Assembly (NCBI GenBank): GCA_013076295.1
Contig: RQOL01000759.1
Location: forward strand, 124,001-188,000
Length of the DNA: 64,000 nt
From: Sanderia malayensis
Taxonomy: Eukaryota > Cnidaria > Scyphozoa > Semaeostomeae > Pelagiidae
Reading direction: 5' to 3'
A program made the position numbers and the translations under genes. Of this stretch, positions 1-8,644 are shown in pieces. Every line of letters starts with the position of its first letter. Position 1 is the first letter of the stretch. The notes under the pieces are model-generated. The model was not told where the DNA came from. It worked only from the letters and a program-made list of their open reading frames with translations, and ran no database searches.

Positions 1-181
1 CGATTGTAAATCGAGAAATGTAATTTCTATCAAGCACAACCTCTCTTATCGTTCTTAGATATACATAAGCATCCTCTAAATTTGCCTTGTTTATACAGTC
101 AACTTCACCTTCTGACTTTAAAATAGAATGCAGCATCTTTCTTTCTACTTCATCAACATTAATTCTGTATACTCGATTCAT
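1..181 (-). CDS. Edge-truncated hypothetical protein of the virus-like cluster
   Basis: An open frame starts at an ATG at 179-181 and runs without a stop to the left edge, so only about the first 60 codons are visible. It begins MNRVYRINVDEVERKM and is rich in charged residues, with predicted helix and no recognisable motif. It lies on the same strand as the next three genes and just downstream of the basic protein at 288-734, so it probably belongs to the same cluster. No family is recognised. No TATAAA box is seen close to this ATG, unlike its neighbours. It could be a chance open frame, but the run of 60 codons in AT-rich DNA and the colinear context favour a gene. Confidence 0.45.
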   Translation of the reverse strand, partial: MNRVYRINVDEVERKMLHSILKSEGEVDCINKANLEDAYVYLRTIREVVLDRNYISRFTI

Positions 182-287
182 TATGAATTATTCTCGAGCT
201 CCTATCTCCACGAACTTCTTATTGGAAATGAGCTTTTTGTCTGAGATTTGTTCATCTATTTCTTTCAATTTTGTTCATTTAAAAATG

Positions 288-734
288 TTAGGTTCTTACT
301 CTTGCTATTTTTATAGATCTAGTCCCACTTCGTCTACCTTTCATATGCTTCTTCCGCTTCTTACGCATCCTCCGCTTTCGGCCGCCTTGCATTTTCCTCA
401 TAGCTGTGTCTAAACCATATCCAGCTGCAACGATTGCTCCACCTTTTGCAGCTTTCTTAGCACCTCTCAATGCCATCTTCTTAACAGCTTGTTTACTAAC
501 TCGTTTTGCTATCGCTCTTCCACCCTGTCTTACAGCTTGTTTAATAGCTTGCCTAGCTGCTACACGTGCTATCGCGGAACCCATCTTTGTTGATTTCCTC
601 TCTCCTTTTCGTATTCTATCCCTTTTATACTTTCCTTCACCCGTCATTAGTTTAGTCGCTTCAACTCCACCATCATCCTTCAACATATCGTCTATCAGCA
701 TTGATGCTACAACACTTGCTGCTATACTAGCCAT
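288..734 (-). CDS. Basic Ala/Arg-rich virion core/minor-capsid-like protein
   Basis: This 148-residue ORF starts at ATG 732-734. The middle (about residues 50-95) is an amphipathic Ala/Lys/Arg region followed by a short Gly/Ala-rich hydrophobic stretch (GGAIVAAGYGLDTA). The C-terminus is extremely basic (RKRRMRKKRKKH and beyond). Small proteins of this make-up, with a membrane-active or DNA-binding character like adenovirus pVI/pVII/pX, are regular companions of capsid genes in Maverick/adintovirus elements; that assignment is by composition and context, not by a diagnostic motif. A TATA box sits 35 nt upstream of the ATG, directly after the stop codon of the next upstream gene. The ORF is intact. 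Confidence 0.55.
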   Translation of the reverse strand: MASIAASVVASMLIDDMLKDDGGVEATKLMTGEGKYKRDRIRKGERKSTKMGSAIARVAARQAIKQAVRQGGRAIAKRVSKQAVKKMALRGAKKAAKGGAIVAAGYGLDTAMRKMQGGRKRRMRKKRKKHMKGRRSGTRSIKIARVRT

Positions 735-768
735 GATTATATTATAGCTATTAAAGCGTTCTTCCTTC

Positions 769-776
769 TTTTATAA
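769..776 (-). promoter_or_regulatory. TATA box for the 288-734 gene
   Basis: The minus strand reads TTATAAAA, with its 5' end about 42 nt before the ATG A at 734. It begins immediately after the stop codon (778-780) of the upstream gene. The same arrangement precedes the genes starting at 1056 and 1745. Confidence 0.5.
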
Positions 777-777
777 T

Positions 778-1056
778 CTATTTCTTAAATTCTTCATCTG
801 CATATGCCCACTTATCGCGTTGTTTTTTCGGTACTCCGGCAGCTCTCCAAAATTCCCTAGGGATGAATTGTAGGGGTTTTGGTTTTTTCCAACCCTTTTT
901 CCATATTGTTGGTTTCAACTCTCGCTGTAATCCTGGTAGTGGTGTTGCCGCAATAGCTGTTTTCACAACCCAATTTTGTATGTTTTTAAAAAGACCTTTA
1001 CCCCTAATTCTCTTAGTGAGCCGTTTCTTTCTACTCTGTCTCTTGCGCTTACCCAT
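778..1056 (-). CDS. Small basic virion-like protein
   Basis: A 92-residue ORF starting at ATG 1054-1056. The N-terminus is strongly basic (MGKRKRQSRKKRLTKRIRGK) and is followed by a GKGLFKNIQNWVVK segment reminiscent of the short Gly-x-Gly-[LIV]-F amphipathic helices in small Maverick minor-capsid proteins. The C-terminal half is Trp/Lys/Pro-rich. No enzymatic motif is present. It lies between the basic protein at 288-734 and the Bcl-2-like ORF, all on one strand. Function as a DNA-packaging or capsid-internal protein is inferred from charge and neighbours only. Confidence 0.5.
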   Translation of the reverse strand: MGKRKRQSRKKRLTKRIRGKGLFKNIQNWVVKTAIAATPLPGLQRELKPTIWKKGWKKPKPLQFIPREFWRAAGVPKKQRDKWAYADEEFKK

Positions 1057-1081
1057 CTTTATTTATGAGGTAAATGCATTG

Positions 1082-1089
1082 TTTTTATA
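1082..1089 (-). promoter_or_regulatory. TATA box for the 778-1056 gene
   Basis: The minus strand reads TATAAAAA with its 5' end 33 nt upstream of the ATG at 1056, implying a leader of only a few nucleotides. The spacing matches that of the neighbouring gene at 1745. Confidence 0.5.
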
Positions 1090-1214
1090 AGAAATTTAAG
1101 ACGAAAAAGCTGTTTAATGAATGCGTGCATTGCCCTCCGACATTGTGCCATTTTCATTATTGTAATGATGCAGATTCCTTATATAGACCCATGCATACAA
1201 ATAAAAACACGCAT

Positions 1215-1745
1215 TTACATGAGGATATCATTTTGTGTAATTTCAACATCTCCCCATTCTCTAAGAACACAATCATATTTAATGTTATAAAGTAAACAAT
1301 CCACCCATAAACTACTAATGTTGTATTGTTTCTTTGTGTGATGATAGATAATTTGCTTCTCTATCCAAAGGAGTATCACAGCAAACCTTCCCAAGTTTCC
1401 ATTTCCATCTGAAAAACTTTCATTGAATAGTGTTTTCAAGGTGTCATTGATCCTGTCTTTCTATCCATCTTCATTCACCGGAGATTCTTCAATCAGCAAC
1501 CCATCTTCAGCATCCTTTGCTTGTGGTAGATTTCCAAGATTAACGCTTATTCGAGCAAATCCCATAAACTTGTGTAAATTCTTGTATACTTTCCCAAGAT
1601 ATATGCGTCGAACTTGAACCTTTGTATTAATGCCCATTACATCTCTAAAATGTTCCTTCAAATAGACCAAGAGCAAATCTTTTTTTGTTCTTTGTAGAAA
1701 TGACCAAAAGTCATTAATTATAATGTGTGCTAATGTTAACAACAT
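1215..1745 (-). pseudogene. Bcl-2-like apoptosis regulator with one in-frame stop
   Basis: One reading frame runs from ATG 1743-1745 to 1215, interrupted by a single TAG at 1461-1463 after residue 94; codons resume in the same frame on the other side. After the stop, the sequence LFNESFSDGNGNLGRFAVIL resembles a Bcl-2 BH1 segment (F-x-D-G-x-NxGR), and about 30 residues later SLWVDCLLYN...LREWG resembles the helix leading into BH2. Bcl-2 family proteins set the mitochondrial threshold for cell death, and Bcl-2 homologues are known from adintovirus-type viruses. The canonical Trp after Asn in BH1 is Leu here, so the assignment rests on pattern and length (about 176 codons, typical of the family). 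The stop would truncate the protein before BH1 unless it is read through or is a sequencing error. Confidence 0.5.
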
Positions 1746-1778
1746 CTTTGCTACTGAGATAATAAGTGAAATCGATCG

Positions 1779-1813
1779 TTTTTATAGATTACTCGAAATC
1801 CTGCGCATGCGCA
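1779..1813 (-). promoter_or_regulatory. TATA box plus NRF-1-type palindrome upstream of the Bcl-2-like gene
   Basis: On the minus strand a perfect 12-nt palindrome TGCGCATGCGCA (1802-1813), matching the NRF-1 consensus, is followed by TATAAAAA (1779-1786) and then the ATG at 1745. The TATA-to-ATG distance is the same as for the gene at 1056, which supports 1745 as the true start. Confidence 0.55.
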
Positions 1814-1989
1814 GTTAAGAAGCTGGTTCTAGCCCACCTGATTAAAGTATGCCAATTCGAATGAAGATTATGTAATCATTCAAAGAAGGTTCGAGCCATA
1901 AAGTGATGCATGTGCAGTTGAGAGGTAGAAGCATATAAGAATACACACAGTAATATTTTTTCTGAATTATCATTTTTAACATAATTAAC

Positions 1990-2280
1990 TTATATTTCAT
2001 CATTATCATCTTCATCATCATTAACATCATCATCATCATTATCATCATTATCACTTAATATATATTTTTTTTGTATAGTTTCATCCCTCAATGCGTGGGC
2101 AAAAATCTTCATGATCACTTCATCATCATCATCTTCAAAATCATCATCTTCAAAATCATCATAGTCTTCATCATTATCGTTAGGACATCGATGACTTATG
2201 CCCAAGAACGGCAAAAGTGCCCAACACACCGGACATTCAAACGCAATTAATGCCCCGTTTTCGACAGTTAATGTATTCAT
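1990..2280 (-). CDS. Acidic protein with an N-terminal Cys pair, unknown function
   Basis: A 96-residue ORF with a true ATG at 2278-2280. Residues 15-32 contain FECPVCW...SHRCPND, a C-x2-C...H-x-C arrangement that could bind one zinc ion. The rest is dominated by Asp/Glu runs coded by GAT/GAC/GAA triplet repeats (about 1995-2170 on the plus strand reads as atc/tca repeats), with a non-repetitive island around 2085-2115. The HSE-bearing repeat cassette at 2443 lies about 160 nt upstream. The acidic tracts may be simple-sequence expansion, so the protein could be a partial or aberrant gene. No family is recognised. Confidence 0.35.
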   Translation of the reverse strand: MNTLTVENGALIAFECPVCWALLPFLGISHRCPNDNDEDYDDFEDDDFEDDDDEVIMKIFAHALRDETIQKKYILSDNDDNDDDDVNDDEDDNDEI

Positions 2281-2432
2281 GTTTCTTCTTCTTCTTTTTC
2301 TAACTCCAAAATAAACGAACCATAATCACTAATATTATGAATTAATTCCAAATAAAGCTGTATGGATAAAAAAGATTTGAAGCAAAAAAAAATGCAACTT
2401 ACTTTTTGAATGTCCGGTGTGTTTGAATATCA

Positions 2433-2891
2433 TTCCAGATTCCAGAAGTTTCTGCTTTCTCATGACAGAGATTTGCCGCGTACATTCGAACGTCGCATTC
2501 GAAAGTTTCTGATTTGTTCTTTGAATTCAATCTCGAACCGAGAACGTGAATTTGCCAGTTCCTCGATATTTTTGTGTTTTCTTGCGATTTATTTAACAAA
2601 TTCTTATCATCTTATAAGTGCATGAAAAATAGGAAATAATTCATTCAATATAATCAAGAGATTTTCTTTTTATTGCTGCAAAAATCTTTTTCATAAACAA
2701 AACCGTTTTTTAGTTATTAAGCTTTTTATGGGTTTTTTATCAGCTTTGGCGATGTTTTGCAACTTCAAACTAACTTTACCAGATTCTAGAAGTTTCTGAT
2801 TTCTCATGACAGAGATTTGCCGCGTACATTCGAACGTCGCATTCGAAAGTTTCTGATTGGTTCTTTGAATTCAATCTCGAGCCGAGAACGT
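2433..2891 (-). repeat. Promoter-like repeat cassette, copy 1, with perfect heat-shock elements
   Basis: About 460 bp shared with 4541-4945 (same strand) and 36575-36905 (inverted). It contains two copies of a block made of a heat-shock element followed by tcatgacagagatttg. Perfect three-unit HSEs are TTCcaGAAgtTTC at 2440-2452 and TTCtaGAAgtTTC at 2784-2796. An A/T-rich stretch with aataaa-like sequences separates them. The HSE-rich end faces the minus-strand gene that starts at 2280, as in the other copies relative to their genes. An inverted CCAAT box (ATTGG) is in the distal block. Confidence 0.75.
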
Positions 2892-2948
2892 TAAATTATA
2901 GTTCATCATCCTCTTCATCATTTATTATAATAAACCTTCTTTTTTGCA

Positions 2949-3060
2949 GAAGTTTCTGATGAAAAATTGTATATTTTTAGATGATGATTATTTTAATTGA
3001 AAAATGCTGGATTTATTTCGCGTACTATTTCACGCCAGAGCTTGAAGAGTATATAAAAGA
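2949..3060 (+). promoter_or_regulatory. Plus-strand core promoter opposite the RING gene
   Basis: A strong TATA box, tatataaaag at 3051-3060, is preceded by a two-unit heat-shock element (GAAgtTTC, 2949-2956). The only ATG soon after (3156) opens a 22-codon frame, so no obvious protein product is seen. It faces into the 3' end of the minus-strand RING gene and could drive an antisense transcript or a lost gene. Confidence 0.4.
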
Positions 3061-3149
3061 AATTGTTTTTCCTTCTCATAAATAATTTCTATAAACATAT
3101 AGACAATTTAAAACACTTTAAAAACACTTTAAACAACAACAATAAATAA

Positions 3150-4503
3150 TTAAAAATGACCATAGCGGGGGGTCCATCGGTTTCTGGCCAATTCAAAAAC
3201 TTGTTCTCTAAAATTAATCATTGTTGATAAAAAGTTTAAGTTCTCTGTGCTAGCATTAGCATATCTCATCACAGCCAATAATTGTTCTGGATCATTAATC
3301 TCATCTTCTTCATCCTCGTCTTCGATGCTCGGGCTGTATCCGGGATTGACGACTATTGTTGGAGGGATGCCTCCATCAAATGCCATCCTGGCCATTTCGT
3401 TAACTGTGTCCTGCCATGGGCTCGGGAGATCTTGCCGGTCAGTATCCCCCGATGGAACCCATGGCTCTTCTAATGCTGTTGGTGCTGCCTCTACTGGCTC
3501 TTCCAATGCTGCTGGTGACAATGGTGCTATTATTGGCGGCGATAGCATCGTTACTGACGATGATGCTGATGATACTGTTATCGGTGATGATGGTGGTGTT
3601 GTTGGTGATGCTGCCCTGAGAGACCGACGAGATATAGATATTCTCGATGCCGGTGATGATCTCAGGGACAGGCGAGTCTGCATCGACGGTGTTGATGTTC
3701 TTCGCCGAGATCGGCGAGATCTCCGCACTCCTCGCAGTGGTGCCCGCGGCGGTGTTTGCGGCGCCCGCGGCGATGTTTGCGGCGGTGTCCTGAGTTGAGG
3801 CACTGATTGTAATATCTAAAAATAGAAAGAAAAAAAAGATTTAAGCGAAGATCTTTACATTAAAATGTGCATTAGAATGAGTAAAAATTATATTAAAAAC
3901 TACCTCAATCCGTACATATACTGCTGGCGTCAGCCTGCACAGCGGACAGTTGTTGTTGTATTCGCTCCATCTAAACATAAGAATAACCAATTAAAAATAA
4001 TCAATTATTAAGTAAAGAAGCATAATTAATAGATAAACAACAACAACAACTTACTGTATGCTACATGCCGCATGATACACCTGCCGGCACTGGGTACATC
4101 GGTGAAAAGCTCCCTCCTCCGTATCGTCACTCATACATATCCTACAATTTCCCTCGGGGAAAATTTCCTCTCTTGGCAACCTAGAATAAAAATGTGGTTC
4201 GAGTCATTCCAGATTCCGAGTGGTTTGGTTTATATACGAGCACGCAGGAGTCTATGATAGACCCCGGGCCAGGTGAAGTTTTTGTAAACAGATAATAAAA
4301 TGATAAGTATTGCATCTTATGCTGTTAACATTACATACCTCAATACACTTCTTCTTGCTCTTGGTCGCTGAAATATAATAACAACTTATTAAAGCTTTTT
4401 AAAGAAAGTTTTACAAAATTTGAAAAGCGTGCCAACTTTCAAAGCTGTTGCTGTTTTTTAAAACACCTGCTTAGTATTTAAAAACAATAGCACTTACAAC
4501 CAT
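3150..4503 (-). CDS. RING-finger protein (putative E3 ubiquitin ligase), five exons
   Basis: Exons fit GT-AG rules and keep frame: 4498-4503 (ATG plus one codon), 4339-4367, 4055-4180, 3904-3970 and 3150-3815, giving 297 residues. Residues 24-67 form a RING: CRIC, then CTQC, H in VYHAAC, and CPLCR, with the metal ligands split across two exons. The C-terminal 220 residues are low-complexity Arg/Ser/Pro followed by an acidic patch (EDEDEEDE) and a conserved-looking end. RING proteins recruit E2 enzymes to ubiquitinate substrates. The coding phase sums to a whole number at every junction, which strongly supports the model; only the tiny first exon is tentative. It sits next to the HSE cassette at 4541. 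Introns are unusual for a Maverick gene, so it may be a recently captured host gene or a host gene beside the virus. Confidence 0.75.
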
Positions 4504-4540
4504 TCTTTAGTCTTTATCTTTCTTCTGAAACAAAGGAAAG

Positions 4541-4945
4541 ACAGAAGTTTCTGCTTTCTCATGACAGAGATTTGACACGTACATTCGAACGTCGCATTCG
4601 GAAGTTTCTGATTGGCTCTTTGAATTCAATCTCGAGCCGAGAACGTGAATTTGCCAGTTCCTCGATATTTTTGTGTTTTCTTGCGATTTACTTAACAAAT
4701 TCTTATCATCTTATAAGTGCATGAAAAATATGAAATAATTCATTCAATATAATCAAGAGATTTTCTTTTTATTGCTGCAAAAATCTTTTTCATAAACAAA
4801 ACCGTTTTTTAGTTATTAAGCTTTTTATGGGTTTTTTATCAGCTTTGGCGATGTTTCGCAACTTCAAACTAACTTTACCAGATTCTAGAAGTTTCTGATT
4901 TCTCATGACAGAGATTTGCCGCGTACATTCGAACGCCGCATTCGA
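4541..4945 (-). repeat. Promoter-like repeat cassette, copy 2, upstream of the RING gene
   Basis: About 400 bp nearly identical to 2443-2850, ending 38 nt before the RING-gene ATG. It carries the perfect heat-shock element TTCtaGAAgtTTC at 4883-4895 and a two-unit element GAAgtTTC at 4544-4551. The orientation relative to the downstream gene is the same as at 36575-36905 before the polymerase. Confidence 0.75.
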
Positions 4946-4986
4946 ACGCGCATGCGTGATCTTAACACATTCTAATGCGCATGCGT
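4946..4986. promoter_or_regulatory. Pair of NRF-1-like palindromic motifs
   Basis: cgcgcatgcg (about 4947-4956) and tgcgcatgcgtg (4975-4986) lie just beyond the distal end of cassette copy 2. Similar palindromes occur at 1802-1813, 36436-36447 and 36478-36491, always close to virus-like genes or cassettes. Confidence 0.4.
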
Positions 4987-5015
4987 GTCCTCGGACCCCC
5001 ACTCCCTCTCCTACT

Positions 5016-5522
5016 CATTTGGTATTTACATATTGTTATGTAAATTTTCTTGCTCAAGCCTCGGGCCACTTTTAGACGCCATTTTTTATCCGGTGGTGCG
5101 TAACTTATGCTCACTAAGTGTACATCTAAGAGATATTGATAGTAACATTATATTTCAATGACATATTATGTATTATCATTGCAAATCCATCGCAAAGAGT
5201 CAAATATAATATTATATTTGACTCTTCATTTTCATGCGTTTGAAGATGGCCAGAAAGATTCTTAGACCATCTTGCCAAGAGTCTCAGAGAAGTTTTATGC
5301 ACTGCCATTGGCCGAGAGAAGTTCTTCGCTGCTTTTGAGCAGAGGATCATGCGGCCTATTGAGGATCCTTTCTTGTTTTTATATGATCTCAAGGAAGCCC
5401 TACCGAAAGGGGACCCCACCATGCCTTGTTGTCTCACCAGTTTTTGAAAAGGTTATCAGCACATTTACTCCTTAAGCTGCTGGAACATAATGCAACACCA
5501 AGCTTGAAAGAAATGACAGAGT
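5016..5522 (+). repeat. 507-bp direct repeat, copy 1 (Ty3/gypsy gag fragment)
   Basis: Nearly identical to 8645-9151 at a constant offset of 3629 bp, with only a handful of substitutions. The last 250 bases encode a frameshifted gag-like segment; one frame reads FEQRIM, then DPSFLFLYDLKEAL, and another frame continues with LLKLLEHNATPSLKEMTE. In copy 2 the gag frame goes on, while here it stops at the piggyBac gene. This looks like a recent segmental duplication, or one old gag copy split by insertion and duplicated. Confidence 0.75.
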
Positions 5523-7266
5523 GGCCTACGATGATAGCGAAGTTTATGACCCTCATGGTATTAAAAGCGATGATGATCAACCTGGTTGCTGCCACTGGTC
5601 TACAGAGTCAGAAGCAGATTTTGAAGGTTCTATTGCTCCGTCAGAAAGAATACCTGAGTATGGGAGACCTGCAGTTATATTTGATGCTGGTACAAAACCA
5701 CATGAGATTGTTGAAGGTGTTATGGACGACGAATTTATCATGACATGTATTGCAAGTACAAATGAACATGGCGCTGAAGATCCATCATTCGTTGAGAAAA
5801 TTGGGGAGATTTCAAGAGATGAGGCAGGAATACGTTTTGTAAGAGGTTTCTTTGCAATCAAATGGCATCTTCGTCTTCTTGGATATCGGCAATATAGATG
5901 GGCTTGGAGTGAGGACCCCTTGCAATCACAGCCAGAAATAAAGAAAACAATGAGCCGTGAAGTCTTTCGTCTGATGCTAAAGCACTTTCGAGTTGTCAAA
6001 GCTTCATCCTTGCCACCTAAAGATCATCCAGACTACCATCCTTTGCAGAATATTAACTCTGGAGTTGAATATCTCGGACAGAAATCATTATCAAAGTGGA
6101 CGGTTGGCTGGAAAATGTGCGTTGATGAAGGAAGAGTGACTAGCAAAAGCAAAAGGAACCCTTATAAAATAAGAAATCCAGACAAGCCAATAAGAATGGG
6201 ATGGACAATTTGTAAAGTCAGTGATACGGGAGCAAACGGTGGAAATTATGTTGCTAACCATGTGGTGAAAGTGGGGAAGAAAGCGTACAAAACATCTGGC
6301 AATGGTAAAAACTATGATATTGTTGAGCAACTCATATCTGAATTTAAAGACAGTGGACGTTTGGTTGTTATGGACAGTGGCTTTCCCACAATAAAATTAA
6401 TGGAAGATGCAAAGAACAAATGGCATACTCGATTAATTGCTACGCAAAGGGGCAACACTGCTCATTTCCCATGCAGCCATAAGGACAATTTGCGTTCAGC
6501 AAGACAATTTATTCGTGGGTTCTCTAAATCTCTTCACAAAGGTTTTCTAAACATCACATATTGGAACGACAACAATGTGGTAGTCTTCTTGGATAATGAC
6601 ATCAAGTCTGGCCAGCAGTACTGGGAACCTGTTGAAGTCAACCAAGGAAGAGAAAAGGTCATCATTCATATGCCCAGAGTTGCTGCACTATATCGTGAAA
6701 TGTATGGATGGGTAGACAGAACCAACCAGCAACTGTCTTATTATAATGCTGAATTTAGAAGTGTGAGGAAGCAAAACAGAATTTTCGATAGCCTTTGTGA
6801 GATGTACGTGTTAGTCAACGGTCATACTTTATGGTGCAACAGCATTAATCTTCACGAGCAGTTATCGAAAAATGCTCTTTCGCAAAGCTCATTTCGATTC
6901 GAAGTAATTCGTATCTGGTATGCAAAGTTCAAGATGTATCATGGACGTATGCCAGTCCTCCATTATCCATCTGATAAACCACGTGGAAAGAAAAGATCGT
7001 TGGAATCTGCCCTCGCATCACCAAGAAAGGGTTGCCATGAAGAAAAGAGAATTTCAGCAGAGGAATCTTCCAGCAAAGAGAAAAGATTGAAATGCAGAAT
7101 TTGTCACAAGAAAACATCATTTTGTTGCAAAAAGTGTTCTGGTCCTGGCGATCCTTTTGCTCTTTGCTCAAATACCAGAGGAAAAGACTGCTGGAATAAG
7201 TTTCATGCTGCACGTGAATTCGATCTGCCGAGCAGTCAATCTCAGGAAAACGAAGAAGAGATCTAA
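5521..7266 (+). CDS. piggyBac-type transposase, 5' end uncertain
   Basis: The frame is open for 581 codons. It starts inside the end of the 507-bp repeat with a GTG, and the first ATG comes only at about residue 67, so the N-terminus is probably truncated or spliced. The DDE_Tnp_1_7 core is clear: an acidic N-terminal region, then catalytic-type Asp residues in MCVDEGRV, LVVMDSGFPT and VVFLDNDIKSG. A C-terminal Cys-rich zinc module runs CRICHKKTSFCCKKC...CSNTRGKDCW. piggyBac transposases cut and paste at TTAA sites. The body is uninterrupted, unlike most elements here, which suggests a young insertion or a selected (domesticated) gene. TTAA flanks and terminal repeats could not be assigned. 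Confidence 0.8.
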   Translation: MAYDDSEVYDPHGIKSDDDQPGCCHWSTESEADFEGSIAPSERIPEYGRPAVIFDAGTKPHEIVEGVMDDEFIMTCIASTNEHGAEDPSFVEKIGEISRDEAGIRFVRGFFAIKWHLRLLGYRQYRWAWSEDPLQSQPEIKKTMSREVFRLMLKHFRVVKASSLPPKDHPDYHPLQNINSGVEYLGQKSLSKWTVGWKMCVDEGRVTSKSKRNPYKIRNPDKPIRMGWTICKVSDTGANGGNYVANHVVKVGKKAYKTSGNGKNYDIVEQLISEFKDSGRLVVMDSGFPTIKLMEDAKNKWHTRLIATQRGNTAHFPCSHKDNLRSARQFIRGFSKSLHKGFLNITYWNDNNVVVFLDNDIKSGQQYWEPVEVNQGREKVIIHMPRVAALYREMYGWVDRTNQQLSYYNAEFRSVRKQNRIFDSLCEMYVLVNGHTLWCNSINLHEQLSKNALSQSSFRFEVIRIWYAKFKMYHGRMPVLHYPSDKPRGKKRSLESALASPRKGCHEEKRISAEESSSKEKRLKCRICHKKTSFCCKKCSGPGDPFALCSNTRGKDCWNKFHAAREFDLPSSQSQENEEEI

Positions 7267-7441
7267 GCTATTGTAGAAGCTGCTGTAACTGTCAAAGCAA
7301 CGTCAACTGAATCAAAAACAGCTTTTTTAAAAGCTACCATATATCCCAACTAAATGACCTGTTTCTACGATTGTCTGCTGCCAACCGCTATTACTCTGTG
7401 ACCTTTGATGACACGCCCAATCTGTGCTTGCACACTTGATG

Positions 7442-7830
7442 ACCAGTTTTGCCCCACTCCCCCCCCAAAAACATAAAAATTTCACAAAATAAATTCAATA
7501 TTCGAATTCAGCACCCGAAAATTGTACTTCTCACCAAATTTGATGCAAATTGGACGAGTTTCAAAATTTGCATATTGCCCCCTTTTACCCCCATTTTTTG
7601 CCCCCAAAACATCAAAATTTCAAAAAATAAATTCAATATTCGAATTCAGCGCCCGAAAATTGTACTTCTCATCAAATTTGATGGAAATTGGACGAGTTTC
7701 AAAATTTGCATTTTGCCCCCTTTTACCCCATTTTTGCCCCCAAAACATCAAAATCTCAAAAAATAAATTCGATATTCGAATTCAGCGCCCGAAAATTGTA
7801 CTTCTCACCGAGTTTCAGCCAGTTTTAATC
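7442..7830 (+). repeat. Tandem repeat, ~137-bp unit, 2.7 copies
   Basis: The segment cccgaaaattgtacttctc recurs at about 7514, 7652 and 7787, each followed by a tract rich in cccccttttacccc. The short open frames here result from the repeat and are not genes. Confidence 0.7.
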
Positions 7831-7893
7831 AAATTGGGTTTTTCATGATTTTTGCTTCTACTGGGACCTACTGGGACGCTGGGCATGAGAGGG

Positions 7894-8517
7894 TTAAAAA
7901 ATTTTCACAAAAATTTATCGAAGTGGAGTAATTAACGCCAATAACTATAATTTCTTTCACTGAAAGCCACGCAAATTCTCTCTCATTTAAAAGAGAATGT
8001 TTTGAAATTTTGAAAAATGTAAATATTTTTCATGTAACTGTCTTCACCTTTTATAATTTTCAGTTTCAGTCTTATCATATTAGGAGTGTGATTTGTGATT
8101 TATAATTTTTTTACATTTTAAATTTTTTTACCGTAATTTTTTTTCAGAGTAAAAAAAAGAAGATTAAGCACCATAACAAAAAATCCGACATGGATATTCA
8201 TATAATTTGTTTCAAATACTATAGTTTGATACAATTTTCAAGGGCTTCATACTTTCTGAAGTTAACCAAAAATTTTATTTTTTAAAACCTACTCTGATAT
8301 TTGAAAAACAAAACATGTGCTTCCCTAATGGTAAACAAAGACTGAAACTGAAAATTATATAAGGTCAAGCCAGTTACATGAAAAATATTTACATTTTTCA
8401 AAATTTCAAAATACTCTCTTTAAAATGAGAGAGTTTGTGTGGCTTTCAGTGAAAGAAATTATAGTTATTGGCGTTTTAATTACTCCACTTTGATAAATTT
8501 TTGTGAAAATTTTTTAA
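7894..8517. mobile_element. Fold-back/MITE element with ~150-bp terminal inverted repeats
   Basis: The left arm (from 7894, ttaaaaaattttcacaaaaa) and the right arm (ending ttttgtgaaaattttttaa at 8517) are inverted copies of one another for roughly 150 bp. Both ends carry TTAA, compatible with a piggyBac-type target duplication, although the TTAA could simply belong to the inverted repeat. The centre is A/T-rich with no coding frame. It could have been mobilised by the transposase at 5521, but no shared terminal sequence is shown. Confidence 0.6.
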
Positions 8518-8644
8518 GAGACACCTTTGCAGTTTTCTTTAAATAATATTACAAAACAATTTGATATAGTTTACATTATGTTTTCATTTGAAAATTTATG
8601 AAATTCTGAGTATATTTCTGCAAAAGAAATTCGCTAGTGAAACC

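Noticed and set aside
1440..1465. An intron that would remove the TAG in the Bcl-2-like ORF
   Set aside because: The only GT...AG pair around the stop would give an intron of about 18 nt, too small to be spliced.
2399..2599. Minus-strand ORF in the cassette (also at 4507-4698)
   Set aside because: It is shared by two cassette copies but interrupted in the third, and it overlaps regulatory motifs; treated as non-coding.
3247..3798. 183-codon plus-strand ORF opposite the RING gene
   Set aside because: It is the antisense of a GC-rich low-complexity coding region; the minus-strand exon has splice support and a RING domain.
7449..7848. Two ORFs of about 105 codons
   Set aside because: They lie in the 137-bp tandem repeat and have no start context or motif.
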